A DNA stretch of 64,000 nucleotides from Vibrio sp. HA2012 (GTDB lineage Bacteria; Pseudomonadota; Gammaproteobacteria; Enterobacterales; Vibrionaceae): the NCBI RefSeq assembly GCF_002812955.1, contig NZ_PFXK01000004.1:1-64000 (forward strand), written 5' to 3'. Made by a program: the position numbers and the translations under genes. The notes below the pieces were generated by a model. The model was not told the DNA's origin and ran no database searches. It was given only the letters and a program-made list of their open reading frames with translations. Of this stretch, positions 17,188 through 28,321 are shown in pieces (the stretch's first letter is position 1; each line of letters begins with the position of its first letter).

Positions 17188-18153
17188 TTATTCTTCCGAT
17201 AGGTAAGGAAGTGTTTCAATTCTCCACTGTGAATCTGGCTGTTCTTTGATTCTTAGTGCTGTATCCGTTTCCAGATCGTTGGGCAGAACAATCAGTCCGC
17301 AGCACTCGCCGGTACTGTGCCGGTAATGAACAATCAACTGACCGGCAGAGCGCCAGTTATCTCCTACCTGCCGTTCCAGTTCAGTGACCTCTTCCAGCTT
17401 AGTGTCGCTGTGGCCGCAAACCTGATACATAGCACGCTTGTTTACCCCGCGATATTTAGCCCGGGCGACGGTTTCCTGACCGGAGTAACAGCCTTTAGTA
17501 AAACAGATGCCGTCAAGGCGCTCCAGGTTCAGCGCCTGTGGGATATACTCATTCTGATTCACCGCTGTAATGCGCGGGATACCTTCCTGAATATCGTAAT
17601 AATCCCAGAGGCTTTCATCAGCAAAGATGGCATTCTGCGTACGGGAAATTATTGCTTCGGTACTCTCCTCACTGAGCAGTAGTAACCAGCGCAGCGGGCT
17701 GATTCTTACCGCCGTACCGCCACTGACCGCTCTGACATCTCCGGTCTGTTCTGACAGAGAACCGATAAACGCGTCTGCGTGTTCACCGATCACCCCCAGT
17801 GCAATATCGGCTGAGCGGGTGATTTCCGTCTGGGAAAATACAGCGTATTTTTTCAGCTCCTGTAAAGCCGTATCCAGAGCATCAGCACGCTGAAACAGTG
17901 CCAGCCCGGCATGGTGATGAAACAGACGGAAAATACTCCACATTTTACCTTTAGGATCACAATGTGCGCCCAGCGTGGACTGCCCGGCACTCAGGGCGTT
18001 CACATCACAGGTTAACTGCCCCTGCAGATAGGTTTTCTGATCCGCTCCGGTCACGCTGATGGCAGCCCAGGAGGCAAGATGGGTGATGACCAGCGCAGGA
18101 AGCGGTGTTGCTGGTGTGGTGTCCAAAGGGGTAAATAGTGTGTTCCAAGTCAT
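17188..18153 (-). CDS. ygfZ: Folate-binding tRNA-modification factor YgfZ
   Basis: GcvT-like, tetrahydrofolate-binding protein that supports iron-sulfur enzymes such as MiaB. It has 321 residues with the signature KGCYSGQETVARAKYRG at about 225-241, including the essential cysteine. It is transcribed divergently from sdhE, a conserved pairing in enterics and vibrios. No terminator is obvious directly behind its stop. Confidence 0.92.
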   Translation of the reverse strand: MTWNTLFTPLDTTPATPLPALVITHLASWAAISVTGADQKTYLQGQLTCDVNALSAGQSTLGAHCDPKGKMWSIFRLFHHHAGLALFQRADALDTALQELKKYAVFSQTEITRSADIALGVIGEHADAFIGSLSEQTGDVRAVSGGTAVRISPLRWLLLLSEESTEAIISRTQNAIFADESLWDYYDIQEGIPRITAVNQNEYIPQALNLERLDGICFTKGCYSGQETVARAKYRGVNKRAMYQVCGHSDTKLEEVTELERQVGDNWRSAGQLIVHYRHSTGECCGLIVLPNDLETDTALRIKEQPDSQWRIETLPYLSEE

Positions 18154-18352
18154 ATCGGGCTACCTGTTGTTATCTGTATCCGCCATGTTAATCCTCTTCC
18201 TCCGGTTTGTCAGCCACCACTTTTTTGTGGGTTTGTGATGAGGATATCTGCCTGTTATCTAATAATATCTCGCTGAAATCTCCGGCTTGCGGTACTTTGT
18301 CACTTCGACAGGAAAATACATCAGAAACAGAGTAATCAATCAGGTTGGAATT

Positions 18353-18613
18353 ATGTATACGCAGCAGGAAAAAGCACGCATCAAGTGGGCATGCCGGAGA
18401 GGTATGCTGGAACTGGATGTGATGATTATGCCGTTTTATGAAGCGTGTTTTGAGGCTTTACCCGCAGCAGAGCAGCAGGATTTTGTGGCTCTGCTTGAAT
18501 GTGATGATCCGGATCTGTTTCGCTGGGTAATGCGGCAGGGAAGGAGTGACGACCGCAGGCTAGCGGACATGGTGGACAAAATCGTTGCCTATAACCTCGG
18601 TAAGCACGGCTAA
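18353..18613 (+). CDS. sdhE: FAD assembly factor SdhE
   Basis: Small cytoplasmic protein that promotes covalent flavinylation of SdhA and FrdA. The 86 residues include the RGMLELD segment carrying the conserved RGxxE motif (about 15-19) and the C-terminal LADMVDKIVAYN helix. The frame is open upstream to 18287, but the ATG at 18353 gives the family N-terminus. It overlaps the next gene, ygfX. Confidence 0.93.
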   Translation: MYTQQEKARIKWACRRGMLELDVMIMPFYEACFEALPAAEQQDFVALLECDDPDLFRWVMRQGRSDDRRLADMVDKIVAYNLGKHG

Positions 18614-18989
18614 TCTTTATCTGCGAGCATCCCGGACAGGGCTGATTTTCCGGCTGCTCTGTTGCGGCATGCTGAACTGGGTGATCGTGAGCTCGGCGAT
18701 TCCTCTGCCTGTGGCTCTGTTTCTGTTCGGGCTGAGTTTGTCTGAAAAAACGGAGCTGTTGACACCGGAATACACCGGCATCTTGCGGATACGCAAAGAC
18801 GGTTATCTGGTGGCTGAGAGCCGGAGCGGAGAGAAAAAAGAACACCGGATTGTGCAGGTGAACACCCGCTTCCGTCCTCTGATGATAGGGATAAAAGCCG
18901 AACATCAGCCACTAATCCGGATCTGGCGGGACAGCTGTGCCGAAAATGATTATCGCCATTTGTCCGTTGTGGTACAGCAAATCAGGTAA
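18585..18989 (+). CDS. ygfX: Inner-membrane protein YgfX (CptA family)
   Basis: 134 residues with two close hydrophobic helices (about 18-52) and a soluble C-terminal part ending in WRDSCAENDYRHLSVVV, the pattern of the YgfX family encoded after sdhE. E. coli YgfX has been proposed both as a toxin of a YgfY/YgfX pair affecting cytoskeletal proteins and as a partner of SdhE; I take no side. The start overlaps sdhE by 29 bases. A shorter product from an internal non-ATG start cannot be excluded. Confidence 0.8.
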   Translation: MPITSVSTANLYLRASRTGLIFRLLCCGMLNWVIVSSAIPLPVALFLFGLSLSEKTELLTPEYTGILRIRKDGYLVAESRSGEKKEHRIVQVNTRFRPLMIGIKAEHQPLIRIWRDSCAENDYRHLSVVVQQIR

Positions 18990-19032
18990 ATGGGGAGGTT
19001 ATATGATCCGAATCGTGCTATTAGAATCATAG

Positions 19033-19063
19033 AAAAGGCACAGACCGAAGAATAGCCTGTGCC
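19033..19063 (-). terminator. Intrinsic terminator after nadB
   Basis: On the minus strand, the stem GGCACAG/CTGTGCC is followed by TTTTCT, 10 bases behind the nadB stop. Confidence 0.85.
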
Positions 19064-19072
19064 ATCAGGCAT

Positions 19073-20692
19073 CTACTCCGCTTCAACCTCTGCCGGGGTT
19101 AAAATGGTCGGGCCGCTGTTTTCCAGTTGTTCTGGATAGTCCAGCGTATAGTGCAGGCCGCGGCTTTCCTTACGTTTCATCGCACAGCGTACCATCAGCT
19201 CTGCCACCTGTAATAGGTTCCGCATCTCCAGCAGGTTATTGGAAACCCGGAAATTACTGTAGTACTCGTGGGTTTCCTGTTTCAGCAATTGAATACGGCG
19301 CATGGCGCGTTCCAGACGCTTATCGGTACGCACAATACCCATATAGTCCCACATAAACAGACGCAGCTCATGCCAGTTGTGCTGGATGATGACCTCTTCA
19401 TCGGAATTGGATACTTTGCTTTCATCCCACTGCGGCAGGGAGCCCGGCAGTTCTGCATCCGCCAGTTTGGATAAAATATCATTGGCCGCAGACCAGCCGT
19501 AGACCACGCACTCCAGCAGAGAGTTGGAGGCCATGCGGTTTGCACCATGCAGACCGGTATAGCTCACTTCACCGATGGCATACAGCTGTTTCAGGTCGGT
19601 TTGACCCTGCTGGTTCACCATGACCCCGCCACAAGTATAGTGGGCGGCCGGAACGATAGGGATCGGCTCCTGCGTCATATCGATGCCCAGCTTCATCAGA
19701 CGGGAATAGATCATCGGGAAATGCTTTTCGACAAAATCTGCCGGTTTATGGCTGATATCCAGATACATGCAGTCGGCACCGAGACGTTTCATCTCAAAGT
19801 CGATTGCCCGGGCAACCACATCCCGCGGAGCCAGTTCGCCACGCTCATCAAAATCTTTCATAAAGCGGGAACCGTCCGGGCGTCTCAGATAAGCCCCTTC
19901 ACCGCGCAACGCTTCGGTCAGCAGGAAGTTACGTGCTTCCGGATGGAACAGACAAGTCGGGTGGAACTGGTTGAACTCAAGGTTGGCGACCCGGCAGCCG
20001 ACACGCCATGCCATGGCGATACCGTCACCGGAGGAAACATCCGGGTTGGAGGTGTACTGATACACCTTGGAAGCACCACCGGTTGCCAGTACCACAAATT
20101 TGGCACGGATGGTGTCCACGTGTTCGTTCTTGCGGTTCCAGACATAAGCCCCAACAACTTTATTTTTATCTCCGCCGAGTTTATCTTCGGTGATCAGATC
20201 CAGCGCATTATGCCGTTCCAGAATGGTGATATTCGGATGGTTGGCCACATTATCCTGCAGAGAAGTCTGCATAGCCATGCCGGTTGCATCGGCAGCGTGG
20301 AGGATACGGCGATGGCTGTGTCCGCCTTCGCGGGTCAGGTGATAGCGGGGGTGTTCGTCGGAGTCGTTTTCTTCCCGGTCAAAGGGAACACCACCGTCAA
20401 TCAGCCACTGAACGCAGTTCTTGGCATTGCGGGTAATAAATTCGACCGCCTCTTCTTCACAAATTCCGGCACCAGCGATCAGGGTGTCTTTGATATGGGA
20501 TTCAACGCTATCGGATTCATCGAATACGGCAGCAATACCGCCCTGAGCATAGAATGTCGAGCCTTCGCTCCACGGTCCTTTACTTAAGACGATTACTTTC
20601 CCTTTGTTTGCCACACGCAGTGCCAGAGATAAGCCAGCAGCACCACTCCCTATTACTAATACATCGCATTGATGTTCTCGGTCTGTGTTCAT
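19073..20692 (-). CDS. nadB: L-aspartate oxidase
   Basis: FAD enzyme oxidising L-aspartate to iminoaspartate, the first step of de novo NAD synthesis (with NadA quinolinate synthase). The 539 residues match the family. The FAD motif [11 protein letters not shown] is at about 15-25. The conserved [24 protein letters not shown] and AHYTCGGV active-site segments are present. It is divergent from rpoE, the conserved arrangement. Confidence 0.97.
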   Translation of the reverse strand: MNTDREHQCDVLVIGSGAAGLSLALRVANKGKVIVLSKGPWSEGSTFYAQGGIAAVFDESDSVESHIKDTLIAGAGICEEEAVEFITRNAKNCVQWLIDGGVPFDREENDSDEHPRYHLTREGGHSHRRILHAADATGMAMQTSLQDNVANHPNITILERHNALDLITEDKLGGDKNKVVGAYVWNRKNEHVDTIRAKFVVLATGGASKVYQYTSNPDVSSGDGIAMAWRVGCRVANLEFNQFHPTCLFHPEARNFLLTEALRGEGAYLRRPDGSRFMKDFDERGELAPRDVVARAIDFEMKRLGADCMYLDISHKPADFVEKHFPMIYSRLMKLGIDMTQEPIPIVPAAHYTCGGVMVNQQGQTDLKQLYAIGEVSYTGLHGANRMASNSLLECVVYGWSAANDILSKLADAELPGSLPQWDESKVSNSDEEVIIQHNWHELRLFMWDYMGIVRTDKRLERAMRRIQLLKQETHEYYSNFRVSNNLLEMRNLLQVAELMVRCAMKRKESRGLHYTLDYPEQLENSGPTILTPAEVEAE

Positions 20693-21049
20693 AAAACGTT
20701 TAAATTCCCGAACTATACTGGAGCAATCAGAGATTCGCTCTTCAAAAAGAGGTTAAACCATAACGGAGATTCCAACCATTATGCGGCTAAACACTCATGC
20801 CTTCAAATGACTTTGCCTGCCTGCTTTGAAATAATCCTGTTATTTTCACTGCGAATCATTCATTTTTATCTGAGTGTGTGGAATCATTACCTGACAGAAA
20901 CGGTAAAAAAATTGAGGAACAGTGGAACTTTCCTGTTACCGGTGAGTCACAATAGTGCTCATGTAAGTGGTGGTGTCAATACTACATTTTGCATAATTAG
21001 TGCTCATATCTGAGAAGGTAAGGGCGAAAGAATAGGAGTACATGCTCGC
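20693..21049. other. Intergenic region nadB-rpoE
   Basis: These 357 bases carry the divergent promoters of nadB and rpoE. A sigma-E-type promoter at 20924-20951 is the only element I can name. Confidence 0.6.
20924..20951 (+). promoter_or_regulatory. Sigma-E promoter of the rpoE operon
   Basis: GGAACTT (20924-20930), a 16-base spacer, then TCACA (20947-20951). The -35 matches the sigma-E consensus exactly and the -10 is a fair match. It points at rpoE and so would give the known autoregulation. Confidence 0.75.
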
Positions 21050-21628
21050 ATGAACGAGCAATTGACCGATCAGGTATTGATTGAGCGGGTTCAGAAAGGA
21101 GATAAACAGGCATTCAACCTTTTGGTGATTAAATATCAAAATAAAGTATGCAATCTTATTTCCCGGTATATCAACAACTCGGGTGATGTGGCGGATGTGG
21201 CACAGGAAGCTTTTATTAAGGCATACCGGGCCATCCCGAATTTCAGAGGTGAAAGCGCATTTTACACCTGGTTATACCGTATTGCTGTTAATACAGCCAA
21301 GAATCACATTGTCGCACAAGGGCGCAGGCCTCCGGCGAGTGATGTTGACGCTGACGATGCCGAATATTATGAAACCGGCAGTGCGTTAAAAGAAGTCTCA
21401 AACCCGGAGAATCTGGCGTTGACCGGTGAGCTGAAACGCACGGTTTTTGCTGCGATAGATGCCTTGCCGGAAGATTTGAAAACGGCAATGACACTGCGCG
21501 AACTGGATGGCCTGAGCTATGAAGAAATAGCCGAAGTGATGGACTGTCCCGTTGGTACGGTACGTTCCCGGATTTTCCGTGCCAGGGAAGCGGTTGAGAA
21601 AAAAATTCAACCACTTCTGGAACGTTAG
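21050..21628 (+). CDS. rpoE: Extracytoplasmic-stress sigma factor RpoE
   Basis: ECF sigma factor directing the response to misfolded outer-membrane proteins. It has 192 residues. Region 2 (DVADVAQEAFIKAYRAIPNFRG, about 46-67) and the region 4 HTH (LDGLSYEEIAEVMDCPVGTV, about 152-171) are both clear. The N-terminus MNEQLTDQVLIERVQKGD parallels E. coli RpoE. It is first in the rpoE-rseA-rseB-rseC operon and preceded by its own type of promoter. Confidence 0.97.
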   Translation: MNEQLTDQVLIERVQKGDKQAFNLLVIKYQNKVCNLISRYINNSGDVADVAQEAFIKAYRAIPNFRGESAFYTWLYRIAVNTAKNHIVAQGRRPPASDVDADDAEYYETGSALKEVSNPENLALTGELKRTVFAAIDALPEDLKTAMTLRELDGLSYEEIAEVMDCPVGTVRSRIFRAREAVEKKIQPLLER

Positions 21629-21687
21629 ACAGAGTTGATTGTCCAAACAACAGATACACGAAACCACAGACAGGTATGGTGAAAAGA

Positions 21688-22305
21688 ATGGCTGACAAAG
21701 AATTACTTTCAGCGCTCATGGATGGGGAAACTGTCGATAAGGCTTTGATATCAAAGCTGTCACAGGAGCCTGAAAGTCAGACGTCATGGCAAAACTATCA
21801 TCTGATTGGTGATATTATGCGGGGAGAAGCTCCGGAAACCCTGCACTGGGATATCGCCAGTAAGGTTGCGGCGGCGCTGGAAGATGAACCAGCTCACACG
21901 CAATTCACAACTGCGACCCCAATGGTTGAAGCTCAGCCGACACCGAAAGAAGCGCGGCGAAGGCTGCCGATGTGGCTGACTCAGTTCGGTCAGGTGGCTG
22001 TTGCAGCCAGCGTTTCACTGGCGGTTATCGTTGGGGTGCAGCAATATGGCGGCAGTGATATGTCACAGCAGGCCGGTCAGCTTCCTGTGCTGCAGACGAT
22101 TCCTCTGTCCGGAAACGTTGAGCCGGTCAGTTTAACCCGAGAGGCTTTATATCCGCAGAAAACTCAGCAGGAACGTGAAGCCAAGGTGCTGGAACAGCGT
22201 CGGCAGATCAATGCCCTGTTGCAGGATTATGAATTGCAATTGCGCTTAAATACCACAGGCACGCTGACTGCGGAACATGAATCTTTACAACCGGTAGTAG
22301 AATGA
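21688..22305 (+). CDS. rseA: Anti-sigma-E factor RseA
   Basis: Single-pass inner-membrane protein. The cytoplasmic N-terminus (LLSALMDGE, about 5-13; YHLIGDIMRGE) binds and inhibits sigma-E. A hydrophobic segment lies at about 98-115. The periplasmic tail binds RseB and is cut by DegS during stress. It is 205 residues from the ATG at 21688 (MADKELLSAL); an in-frame ATG at 21676 would add four residues. It overlaps rseB by 4 bases. Confidence 0.92.
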   Translation: MADKELLSALMDGETVDKALISKLSQEPESQTSWQNYHLIGDIMRGEAPETLHWDIASKVAAALEDEPAHTQFTTATPMVEAQPTPKEARRRLPMWLTQFGQVAVAASVSLAVIVGVQQYGGSDMSQQAGQLPVLQTIPLSGNVEPVSLTREALYPQKTQQEREAKVLEQRRQINALLQDYELQLRLNTTGTLTAEHESLQPVVE

Positions 22306-23321
22306 AAAAACTTCTGATCAGTGCACTGGCACTGTTCAGTTTGATCCCAACACAAGCCTCGGCAGAAGAGAACTCTGCGGAGGCTTTGTTGCTTCAAATG
22401 AACCAGGCCAGTCAGCAATTAAATTACGAACTGTCTTATATGCTGATAAAGAAAAACAGCATTGAACCACTCGTATACCGTCATGCACGGGTCGATGACG
22501 CACACTTGGCGCATCTGGTGTACCTCAGTGGTCCTGTCCGGGAAGTGATCCGCCGCGGGGAGGAAATCAGCTATATCGAACCGGGTGTAGAACCGTTTTC
22601 GATCCGCTCCGGAGAGATGATCGCTCCGTTGATCCCGCTGCTGGAGAGCGATATCCGCCAGCTCAAAACCTATTATGACTTTGTACTGATGGGACGTGCC
22701 CGCGAAGCCGGATCCGCGTCTCAGGTAGTACGTATTGTACCAAAAGACGGCACCCGTTATTCCTATATGCTGTGGGTCGATGAAAAATCGGCGCTGCCGT
22801 TGCGGGCGGATCTGGTTGACCGGGACGGCGAAGTACTGGAACAGTTTCGGACCGTTTCGTATTCGGTCAATGACAAGATTGCCGGGGTCATGGAGCATCT
22901 CAATGATGTCACCCTGCCTAAAGTGATCACCCTGCCACAAAGCAAAACAGAAGCTTCTTTCTGGCAGGTTGGCTGGGTTCCGGACGGCTTTCAGCCCCGT
23001 CATCTTCACCGCTATAAAATGATGAAGGTGGATAAGCTGGTGGAAAGTCAGATGTTCAGCGACGGCCTGTTTAATTTCTCTGTCTATGTCTCCGATTCCG
23101 GTGATGAGAGTGAATTGTCCGGTCAGTTGGTTCGTCAGGGACGCCGCACTTTGCAAACCTATGTGAAAGGCAATAAAGAGATCACCGTGGTGGGAGATAT
23201 CCCGCCGGAAACGGCCAAGCGGATCGCCCTTTCTGTGGTATTTAACGCTGGCGCAGCCGGAAAAAACGCGTTACCGTCTGGGGACAAAGCCATTCCCCAG
23301 AGTAAGGAAACTCAGCCATGA
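22302..23321 (+). CDS. rseB: Periplasmic sigma-E regulator RseB
   Basis: MucB/RseB protein that shields RseA from DegS and senses lipopolysaccharide intermediates. It has 339 residues: a signal peptide (hydrophobic 4-20, cleavage after ASA near 21), an N-terminal LolA-like domain, and a C-terminal domain starting near WQVGWVPDGFQPRH. The ATG overlaps the rseA stop (ATGA), giving translational coupling. Confidence 0.95.
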   Translation: MKKLLISALALFSLIPTQASAEENSAEALLLQMNQASQQLNYELSYMLIKKNSIEPLVYRHARVDDAHLAHLVYLSGPVREVIRRGEEISYIEPGVEPFSIRSGEMIAPLIPLLESDIRQLKTYYDFVLMGRAREAGSASQVVRIVPKDGTRYSYMLWVDEKSALPLRADLVDRDGEVLEQFRTVSYSVNDKIAGVMEHLNDVTLPKVITLPQSKTEASFWQVGWVPDGFQPRHLHRYKMMKVDKLVESQMFSDGLFNFSVYVSDSGDESELSGQLVRQGRRTLQTYVKGNKEITVVGDIPPETAKRIALSVVFNAGAAGKNALPSGDKAIPQSKETQP

Positions 23322-23785
23322 TGACTGCACTGGCAACCGTGATTGCCGTTAAGGATGATGAAAGGGGACACGTGCTGGAACTGAGCTGCCAACAGCAGAC
23401 CAGTTGCAGCCATTGTGCCTCACAAAGTAGCTGCGGCACAGGTATTGTGTCTAAAGCTGTCGGTAACCGGAGCCATAAATGGGAGCTGGTCACCCCGCAG
23501 CCTGTTTCGGCGGGGCAGGTGATTGAAATCGGCCTGCCGGAGAAGAAGCTGATCCAGTTTGCTTCTGTTGTCTATCTTATCCCGTTGCTGATGCTGATGC
23601 TGGGTGGTTTGCTCGGCCAGTCTCTGCTGGGTTCTTCCGGGGAAGGCGGTGTGATTCTGACGGCTTTCCTCTCTATGGCTGCCGGACTCTGGCTGGCACG
23701 TCGGATCGCCGGAAAGATGAAGCAGGCATCCGAGCAGGCGATCACGCTTATAAGAGTGCTTGGCGATCCGATCGATATTGGGTAG
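23318..23785 (+). CDS. rseC: RseC/MucC-family membrane protein
   Basis: 155 residues: an N-terminal cysteine-rich motif (C-x6-C-x2-C-x5-C at about 25-41) and two adjacent membrane helices (about 86-108 and 113-132). Family members influence sigma-E activity and SoxR reduction (Rsx/RseC complex). It overlaps rseB by 4 bases and closes the operon. Confidence 0.92.
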   Translation: MMTALATVIAVKDDERGHVLELSCQQQTSCSHCASQSSCGTGIVSKAVGNRSHKWELVTPQPVSAGQVIEIGLPEKKLIQFASVVYLIPLLMLMLGGLLGQSLLGSSGEGGVILTAFLSMAAGLWLARRIAGKMKQASEQAITLIRVLGDPIDIG

Positions 23786-23866
23786 AATCGCGCAACTTGA
23801 TTGAAATACCCGCCCGAGCCGGTGTTTCCTCCATCCACCTATTTAAGAGTTTAGTCACGCCAATCT

Positions 23867-25660
23867 ATGAAGCACATTCGCAATTTTTCGATTATCGCCC
23901 ATATCGACCATGGTAAGTCGACCCTTTCAGACCGTCTGATCCAAGTGTGCGGAGGCTTAAGCGACCGTGAAATGGAACAGCAGGTTCTGGATTCTATGGA
24001 TCTGGAACGCGAGCGTGGTATTACCATCAAAGCGCAGAGTGTGACACTCAACTATACCGCTAAAGACGGGGAAACTTACCAGCTTAACTTTATCGATACT
24101 CCCGGACACGTGGACTTCTCCTATGAAGTTTCCCGCTCACTGGCTGCCTGTGAAGGGGCTCTGCTGGTGGTGGATGCCGGTCAGGGGGTTGAAGCCCAGA
24201 CACTGGCGAACTGCTATACCGCCATTGAAATGGATCTGGAAGTCGTGCCGATCCTGAACAAAATTGATCTGCCAGCGGCCGATCCGGAACGGGTCGCGGA
24301 AGAGATCGAAGAGATTGTCGGCATCGACGCACTGGAAGCTACCCGTTGCTCGGCCAAAACCGGTCTCGGGGTTGAAGATGTGCTGGAAAATATCGTCAGC
24401 GCTATTCCGGCTCCGGAAGGGGATCCGGATGCACCGTTGCAGGCTCTGATTATCGACTCATGGTTTGATAACTATCTGGGTGTGGTTTCTCTGGTGCGGA
24501 TCAAAAACGGTGTACTGAAGAAAAACGACAAGATCAAAGTCATGAGTACCGGTCAGGTCTGGGGCGTTGACCGTTTGGGGATCTTTACCCCGAAACAATT
24601 GGATACGACAACGTTGGGTACCGGCGAAGTGGGCTGGGTCGTCTGTGGTATTAAAGATATTCTCGGTGCTCCGGTCGGGGATACGCTGACACTGGCGAAA
24701 AACGGCTGTGAAAAAGCCTTGCCCGGTTTCCAGAAAGTGAAGCCGCAGGTGTATGCCGGCCTGTTCCCAGTCTCTTCGGACGATTATGAAAACTTCCGTG
24801 ATGCGCTGGGTAAACTCAGCCTGAACGATGCCTCTCTCTTCTATGAGCCGGAAAACTCCGCAGCGCTGGGCTTTGGTTTCCGTTGTGGTTTCCTTGGCAT
24901 GCTGCACATGGAGATCATTCAGGAGCGTCTGGAACGTGAATACGATCTGGATCTGATCACCACGGCTCCGACTGTGGTGTATGAAGTCGTGAAAACCGAT
25001 GGCGAACAGATCCACGTGGACAGCCCGGCCAAACTGCCGGCGGTGAATGATATTCAGGAAATGCGCGAGCCGATCGCCCGCTGTAATATTCTGGTGCCAG
25101 CGGATTATCTCGGCAACGTTATTACCCTGTGTGTGGAAAAACGCGGCATTCAGGTTGATATGATCTACCACGGTAATCAGGTCGCGGTGACGTATGATAT
25201 CCCGATGGCTGAAGTGGTACTGGACTTCTTCGACCGTTTGAAATCGACTTCGCGCGGTTACGCCTCTCTGGATTATAACTTCCAGCGTTTCGAAGCGTCT
25301 GATATGGTGCGGGTGGATGTTCTGCTGAACGGTGACCGGGTGGATGCACTGGCTATTATCACGCACAAGGATCAGGCGCAGGGCCGCGGCCGTGCTCTGG
25401 TGGAAAAAATGAAAGAATTCATTCCGCGCCAGATGTTCGATATCGCCATTCAGGCCGCCATTGGCAACCATATTATTGCCCGTTCTACGGTGAAACAGCT
25501 GCGTAAAAACGTGATCGCCAAATGTTACGGCGGTGATGTGAGCCGGAAGAAGAAGCTGCTGAAGAAGCAGAAAGAAGGTAAAAAACGCATGAAGCAGATT
25601 GGTAACGTTGAGTTGCCGCAGGAAGCCTTCCTTGCCATTCTGCATGTGGGTAAAGATTAA
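23867..25660 (+). CDS. lepA: Elongation factor 4 (LepA)
   Basis: Translational GTPase acting on the ribosome, with a role in 30S assembly or initiation. The 597 residues are the standard length. It starts [19 protein letters not shown] with the P-loop, followed by switch [14 protein letters not shown], the NKIDLPAA G4 motif and the LepA-specific C-terminal domain ([18 protein letters not shown] split over residues 549-566). It is upstream of lepB, as in E. coli. Confidence 0.98.
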   Translation: MKHIRNFSIIAHIDHGKSTLSDRLIQVCGGLSDREMEQQVLDSMDLERERGITIKAQSVTLNYTAKDGETYQLNFIDTPGHVDFSYEVSRSLAACEGALLVVDAGQGVEAQTLANCYTAIEMDLEVVPILNKIDLPAADPERVAEEIEEIVGIDALEATRCSAKTGLGVEDVLENIVSAIPAPEGDPDAPLQALIIDSWFDNYLGVVSLVRIKNGVLKKNDKIKVMSTGQVWGVDRLGIFTPKQLDTTTLGTGEVGWVVCGIKDILGAPVGDTLTLAKNGCEKALPGFQKVKPQVYAGLFPVSSDDYENFRDALGKLSLNDASLFYEPENSAALGFGFRCGFLGMLHMEIIQERLEREYDLDLITTAPTVVYEVVKTDGEQIHVDSPAKLPAVNDIQEMREPIARCNILVPADYLGNVITLCVEKRGIQVDMIYHGNQVAVTYDIPMAEVVLDFFDRLKSTSRGYASLDYNFQRFEASDMVRVDVLLNGDRVDALAIITHKDQAQGRGRALVEKMKEFIPRQMFDIAIQAAIGNHIIARSTVKQLRKNVIAKCYGGDVSRKKKLLKKQKEGKKRMKQIGNVELPQEAFLAILHVGKD

Positions 25661-25716
25661 AATAGCATTGATTCCCGGGGGCTGCCCGGGAACCCATAAA
25701 ATATAAGGGAGACTAG

Positions 25717-26616
25717 ATGGCTAATACGTTTTCGCTGATTCTGGTGATTGTGACGTTTGTGACCGGAATCGTCTGGGTACTGGACAAGTTTGTATGGGCA
25801 AAGCAGCGGGCACAGAAGCTGGCCGATGTAGAAGCTCAGACTGCAAATGGTCTGGACAGCGCACTGGCCGATAAAGTTGCCCCTCAGTCATGGTGGGTGG
25901 AAAACAGCGTGTCTATCTTCCCGGTCATTGCTTTTGTGCTGGTGTTGCGCTCGTTTTTGTTTGAACCGTTTCAGATCCCATCCGGTTCTATGATGCCGAC
26001 CCTGCTGGTGGGCGATTTTATTCTGGTGGAAAAATACGCCTACGGCATTAAAGACCCGGTGTTTCGTTCGCAACTGATCGAAACCGGACAGCCCGAGCGT
26101 GGGGATATCGTGGTATTTAAATATCCGCCACAACCGAACATTGACTATATTAAACGTGTGGTTGGCTTGCCCGGTGACACGATTCGCTACAGTGGCCATA
26201 AGCAGATCTGCATTCAGCCGCAGGGCACCTCCGATTGCACACCGGTTCAACTGTCTCATGTAGCGGAAAGCGAGTTTCAGCAAAGCGGCATTCCGTTGAT
26301 GAGCATGGATGAACAACTGGGTGACGTACAGCATCAGGTTCTGGTGAACCCTGTTCGCCGGGATAACGTGGCCGCGTATCAGCCTCGCCCCGGTATTAAT
26401 GAATGGGTGGTGCCGGAAGGTCAGTACTTTATGATGGGTGACAACCGTGATAACAGTGCAGACAGCCGCTACTGGGGCTTTGTCCCGGAAGCAAACCTTG
26501 TTGGTAAAGCTATCGGTATCTGGATTAGCTTTGAATTTGAACGCGGTGCAGACAGCGCACTGCCTTCATGGGTTCCTACTGGTGTTCGCTTCGAGCGCAT
26601 CGGTGGCATTAAATAA
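25717..26616 (+). CDS. lepB: Signal peptidase I
   Basis: Inner-membrane serine-lysine protease that removes Sec and Tat signal peptides. It has 299 residues, with two N-terminal membrane helices (about 4-24 and 64-82). The nucleophile is Ser91 in PSGSMMPTL, the general base Lys146 in YIKRVVG, and box D/E is [14 protein letters not shown]. Ribosome-binding site AAGGGAGAC. The next gene, rnc, starts 10 bases later. Confidence 0.97.
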   Translation: MANTFSLILVIVTFVTGIVWVLDKFVWAKQRAQKLADVEAQTANGLDSALADKVAPQSWWVENSVSIFPVIAFVLVLRSFLFEPFQIPSGSMMPTLLVGDFILVEKYAYGIKDPVFRSQLIETGQPERGDIVVFKYPPQPNIDYIKRVVGLPGDTIRYSGHKQICIQPQGTSDCTPVQLSHVAESEFQQSGIPLMSMDEQLGDVQHQVLVNPVRRDNVAAYQPRPGINEWVVPEGQYFMMGDNRDNSADSRYWGFVPEANLVGKAIGIWISFEFERGADSALPSWVPTGVRFERIGGIK

Positions 26617-26626
26617 CAGAGAGAGT

Positions 26627-27304
26627 ATGACTACTCCTATTAATCGATTAGAAAGAAGGCTTGGCTATCAGTTTAATGACAGCGGCCTGATCAATCTGGC
26701 GCTGACACATCGCAGCGCCAACAGCAAACATAACGAACGTCTTGAGTTTCTGGGCGATTCAATTTTAAGTCTTGTCATCGCTGACGATCTCTATCATCGT
26801 TTTCCGAAGGTGAATGAAGGAGATATGAGCCGCATGCGTGCCACTCTGGTTCGCGGTCATACGCTGGCGGAACTGGCGCGTGAGTTCGTGCTGGGAGATT
26901 ACTTAAAATTAGGTCCAGGTGAGCTGAAAAGCGGCGGATTCCGCCGTGACTCCATTCTGGCGGATGCCGTAGAAGCGATCATCGGAGCCATCTATCTGGA
27001 CAGCGATATCGAAGCCGTGCGCGGCATCGTTCTTTCCTGGTATCAGAGCCGTCTGGACAGTATCCAGCCGGGCGTGTCACAGAAGGATCCGAAAACCCGT
27101 CTGCAGGAATTTTTGCAGGGACGGAAGAAGCCGCTTCCGGTGTATTCGGTTTCTAACATTAAAGGCGAAGCACACAATCAGGAATTTACGGTTGCGTGTG
27201 AAGTAGCAGGTATGGACGCGCCTGTTATCGGTAAAGGCACCAGCCGCCGCAAGGCAGAACAGGCGGCTGCGGAATTAGCGTTGGAAAAATTAACCCATGT
27301 CTGA
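26627..27304 (+). CDS. rnc: Ribonuclease III
   Basis: Double-strand-specific endoribonuclease processing rRNA precursors and regulatory duplexes. It has 225 residues. The catalytic motif [12 protein letters not shown] (about 38-49) carries the metal-binding Glu and Asp, and a C-terminal double-stranded-RNA-binding domain starts near 155. The frame is open upstream into lepB, but the ATG at 26627 ([14 protein letters not shown]) preceded by AGAGAG is the family start. It overlaps era by 8 bases. Confidence 0.96.
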   Translation: MTTPINRLERRLGYQFNDSGLINLALTHRSANSKHNERLEFLGDSILSLVIADDLYHRFPKVNEGDMSRMRATLVRGHTLAELAREFVLGDYLKLGPGELKSGGFRRDSILADAVEAIIGAIYLDSDIEAVRGIVLSWYQSRLDSIQPGVSQKDPKTRLQEFLQGRKKPLPVYSVSNIKGEAHNQEFTVACEVAGMDAPVIGKGTSRRKAEQAAAELALEKLTHV

Positions 27305-28274
27305 TGACAACAACGAATTCGATCTGGATGCGTACTTTGCCGCTGCTCATGGCGAGAAAAGTTCGGAGCCGGACAACCAGCACTGTGGCTTTATCGCCAT
27401 TGTCGGCCGTCCGAATGTGGGGAAATCCACCCTGCTGAACCATATTCTGGGGCAGAAGATCTCCATCACCTCGCGTAAACCGCAAACCACCCGTCACCGT
27501 ATTATGGGGGTGGAGACCGATGGTGATTATCAGGCCATTTATGTGGATACTCCCGGACTGCATATCGAAGAGAAACGGGCCATTAACCGCCTGATGAATC
27601 GTGCGGCCAACAGCTCGCTGAGTGATGTCAATCTGGTGCTGTTTCTGGTGGAAGGAACACACTGGACTGCCGATGACGAGATGGTGCTGAACAAGCTTAA
27701 AAAAGCGAACTTTCCGGTCGTGCTGTGTGTCAACAAAGTCGATAACGTAAAAGACCGCAACGACGTTATGCTGCACATGCAGGAGCTGTCGAAGAAGATG
27801 GATTTTGTGGATGTGATCCCGGTTTCGGCCAAGCTCGGTAAAAATACCGATGCGATTCGCAAGCATGTGCGTGAGCATCTGCCAAAGGCGATACATCACT
27901 TCCCGGAAGAGTATGTGACTGACCGTTCACAGCGTTTTATGGCCTCGGAAATTATCCGGGAAAAGCTGATGCGCTTTACCGGAGAAGAGCTGCCTTATTC
28001 GGTCACCGTGGAGATCGAACGTTTTGATTATAATCCGGAAACGGACGGTTTCCATATCAATGCCCTGATCCTGGTGGAACGCCACGGGCAGAAGAAAATG
28101 GTGATCGGCAAGGGTGGTGAAAAAATCAAAACCATCGGCCGTGAGGCTCGTCTGGATATGGAAGAGCTGTTTGGACGCAAAGTCTATCTGGAAACCTGGG
28201 TGAAGGTGAAATCCGGCTGGGCAGATGACGAACGTGCTCTGCGCTCTCTGGGTTATATTGACGATCTGGATTAG
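27297..28274 (+). CDS. era: GTPase Era
   Basis: Essential GTPase binding 16S rRNA and promoting 30S maturation. It has 325 residues, about 24 longer than E. coli Era, the extra being a charged N-terminal extension ([16 protein letters not shown]). The P-loop is GRPNVGKST, switch II DTPGLH and G4 NKVD. The C-terminal KH domain contains [17 protein letters not shown]. It is translationally coupled to rnc. Confidence 0.97.
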   Translation: MSDDNNEFDLDAYFAAAHGEKSSEPDNQHCGFIAIVGRPNVGKSTLLNHILGQKISITSRKPQTTRHRIMGVETDGDYQAIYVDTPGLHIEEKRAINRLMNRAANSSLSDVNLVLFLVEGTHWTADDEMVLNKLKKANFPVVLCVNKVDNVKDRNDVMLHMQELSKKMDFVDVIPVSAKLGKNTDAIRKHVREHLPKAIHHFPEEYVTDRSQRFMASEIIREKLMRFTGEELPYSVTVEIERFDYNPETDGFHINALILVERHGQKKMVIGKGGEKIKTIGREARLDMEELFGRKVYLETWVKVKSGWADDERALRSLGYIDDLD

Positions 28275-28321
28275 GATCATTGGCATACGGAGCGGGGGAA
28301 TCCCTCGTTCCTGCTTTTGCG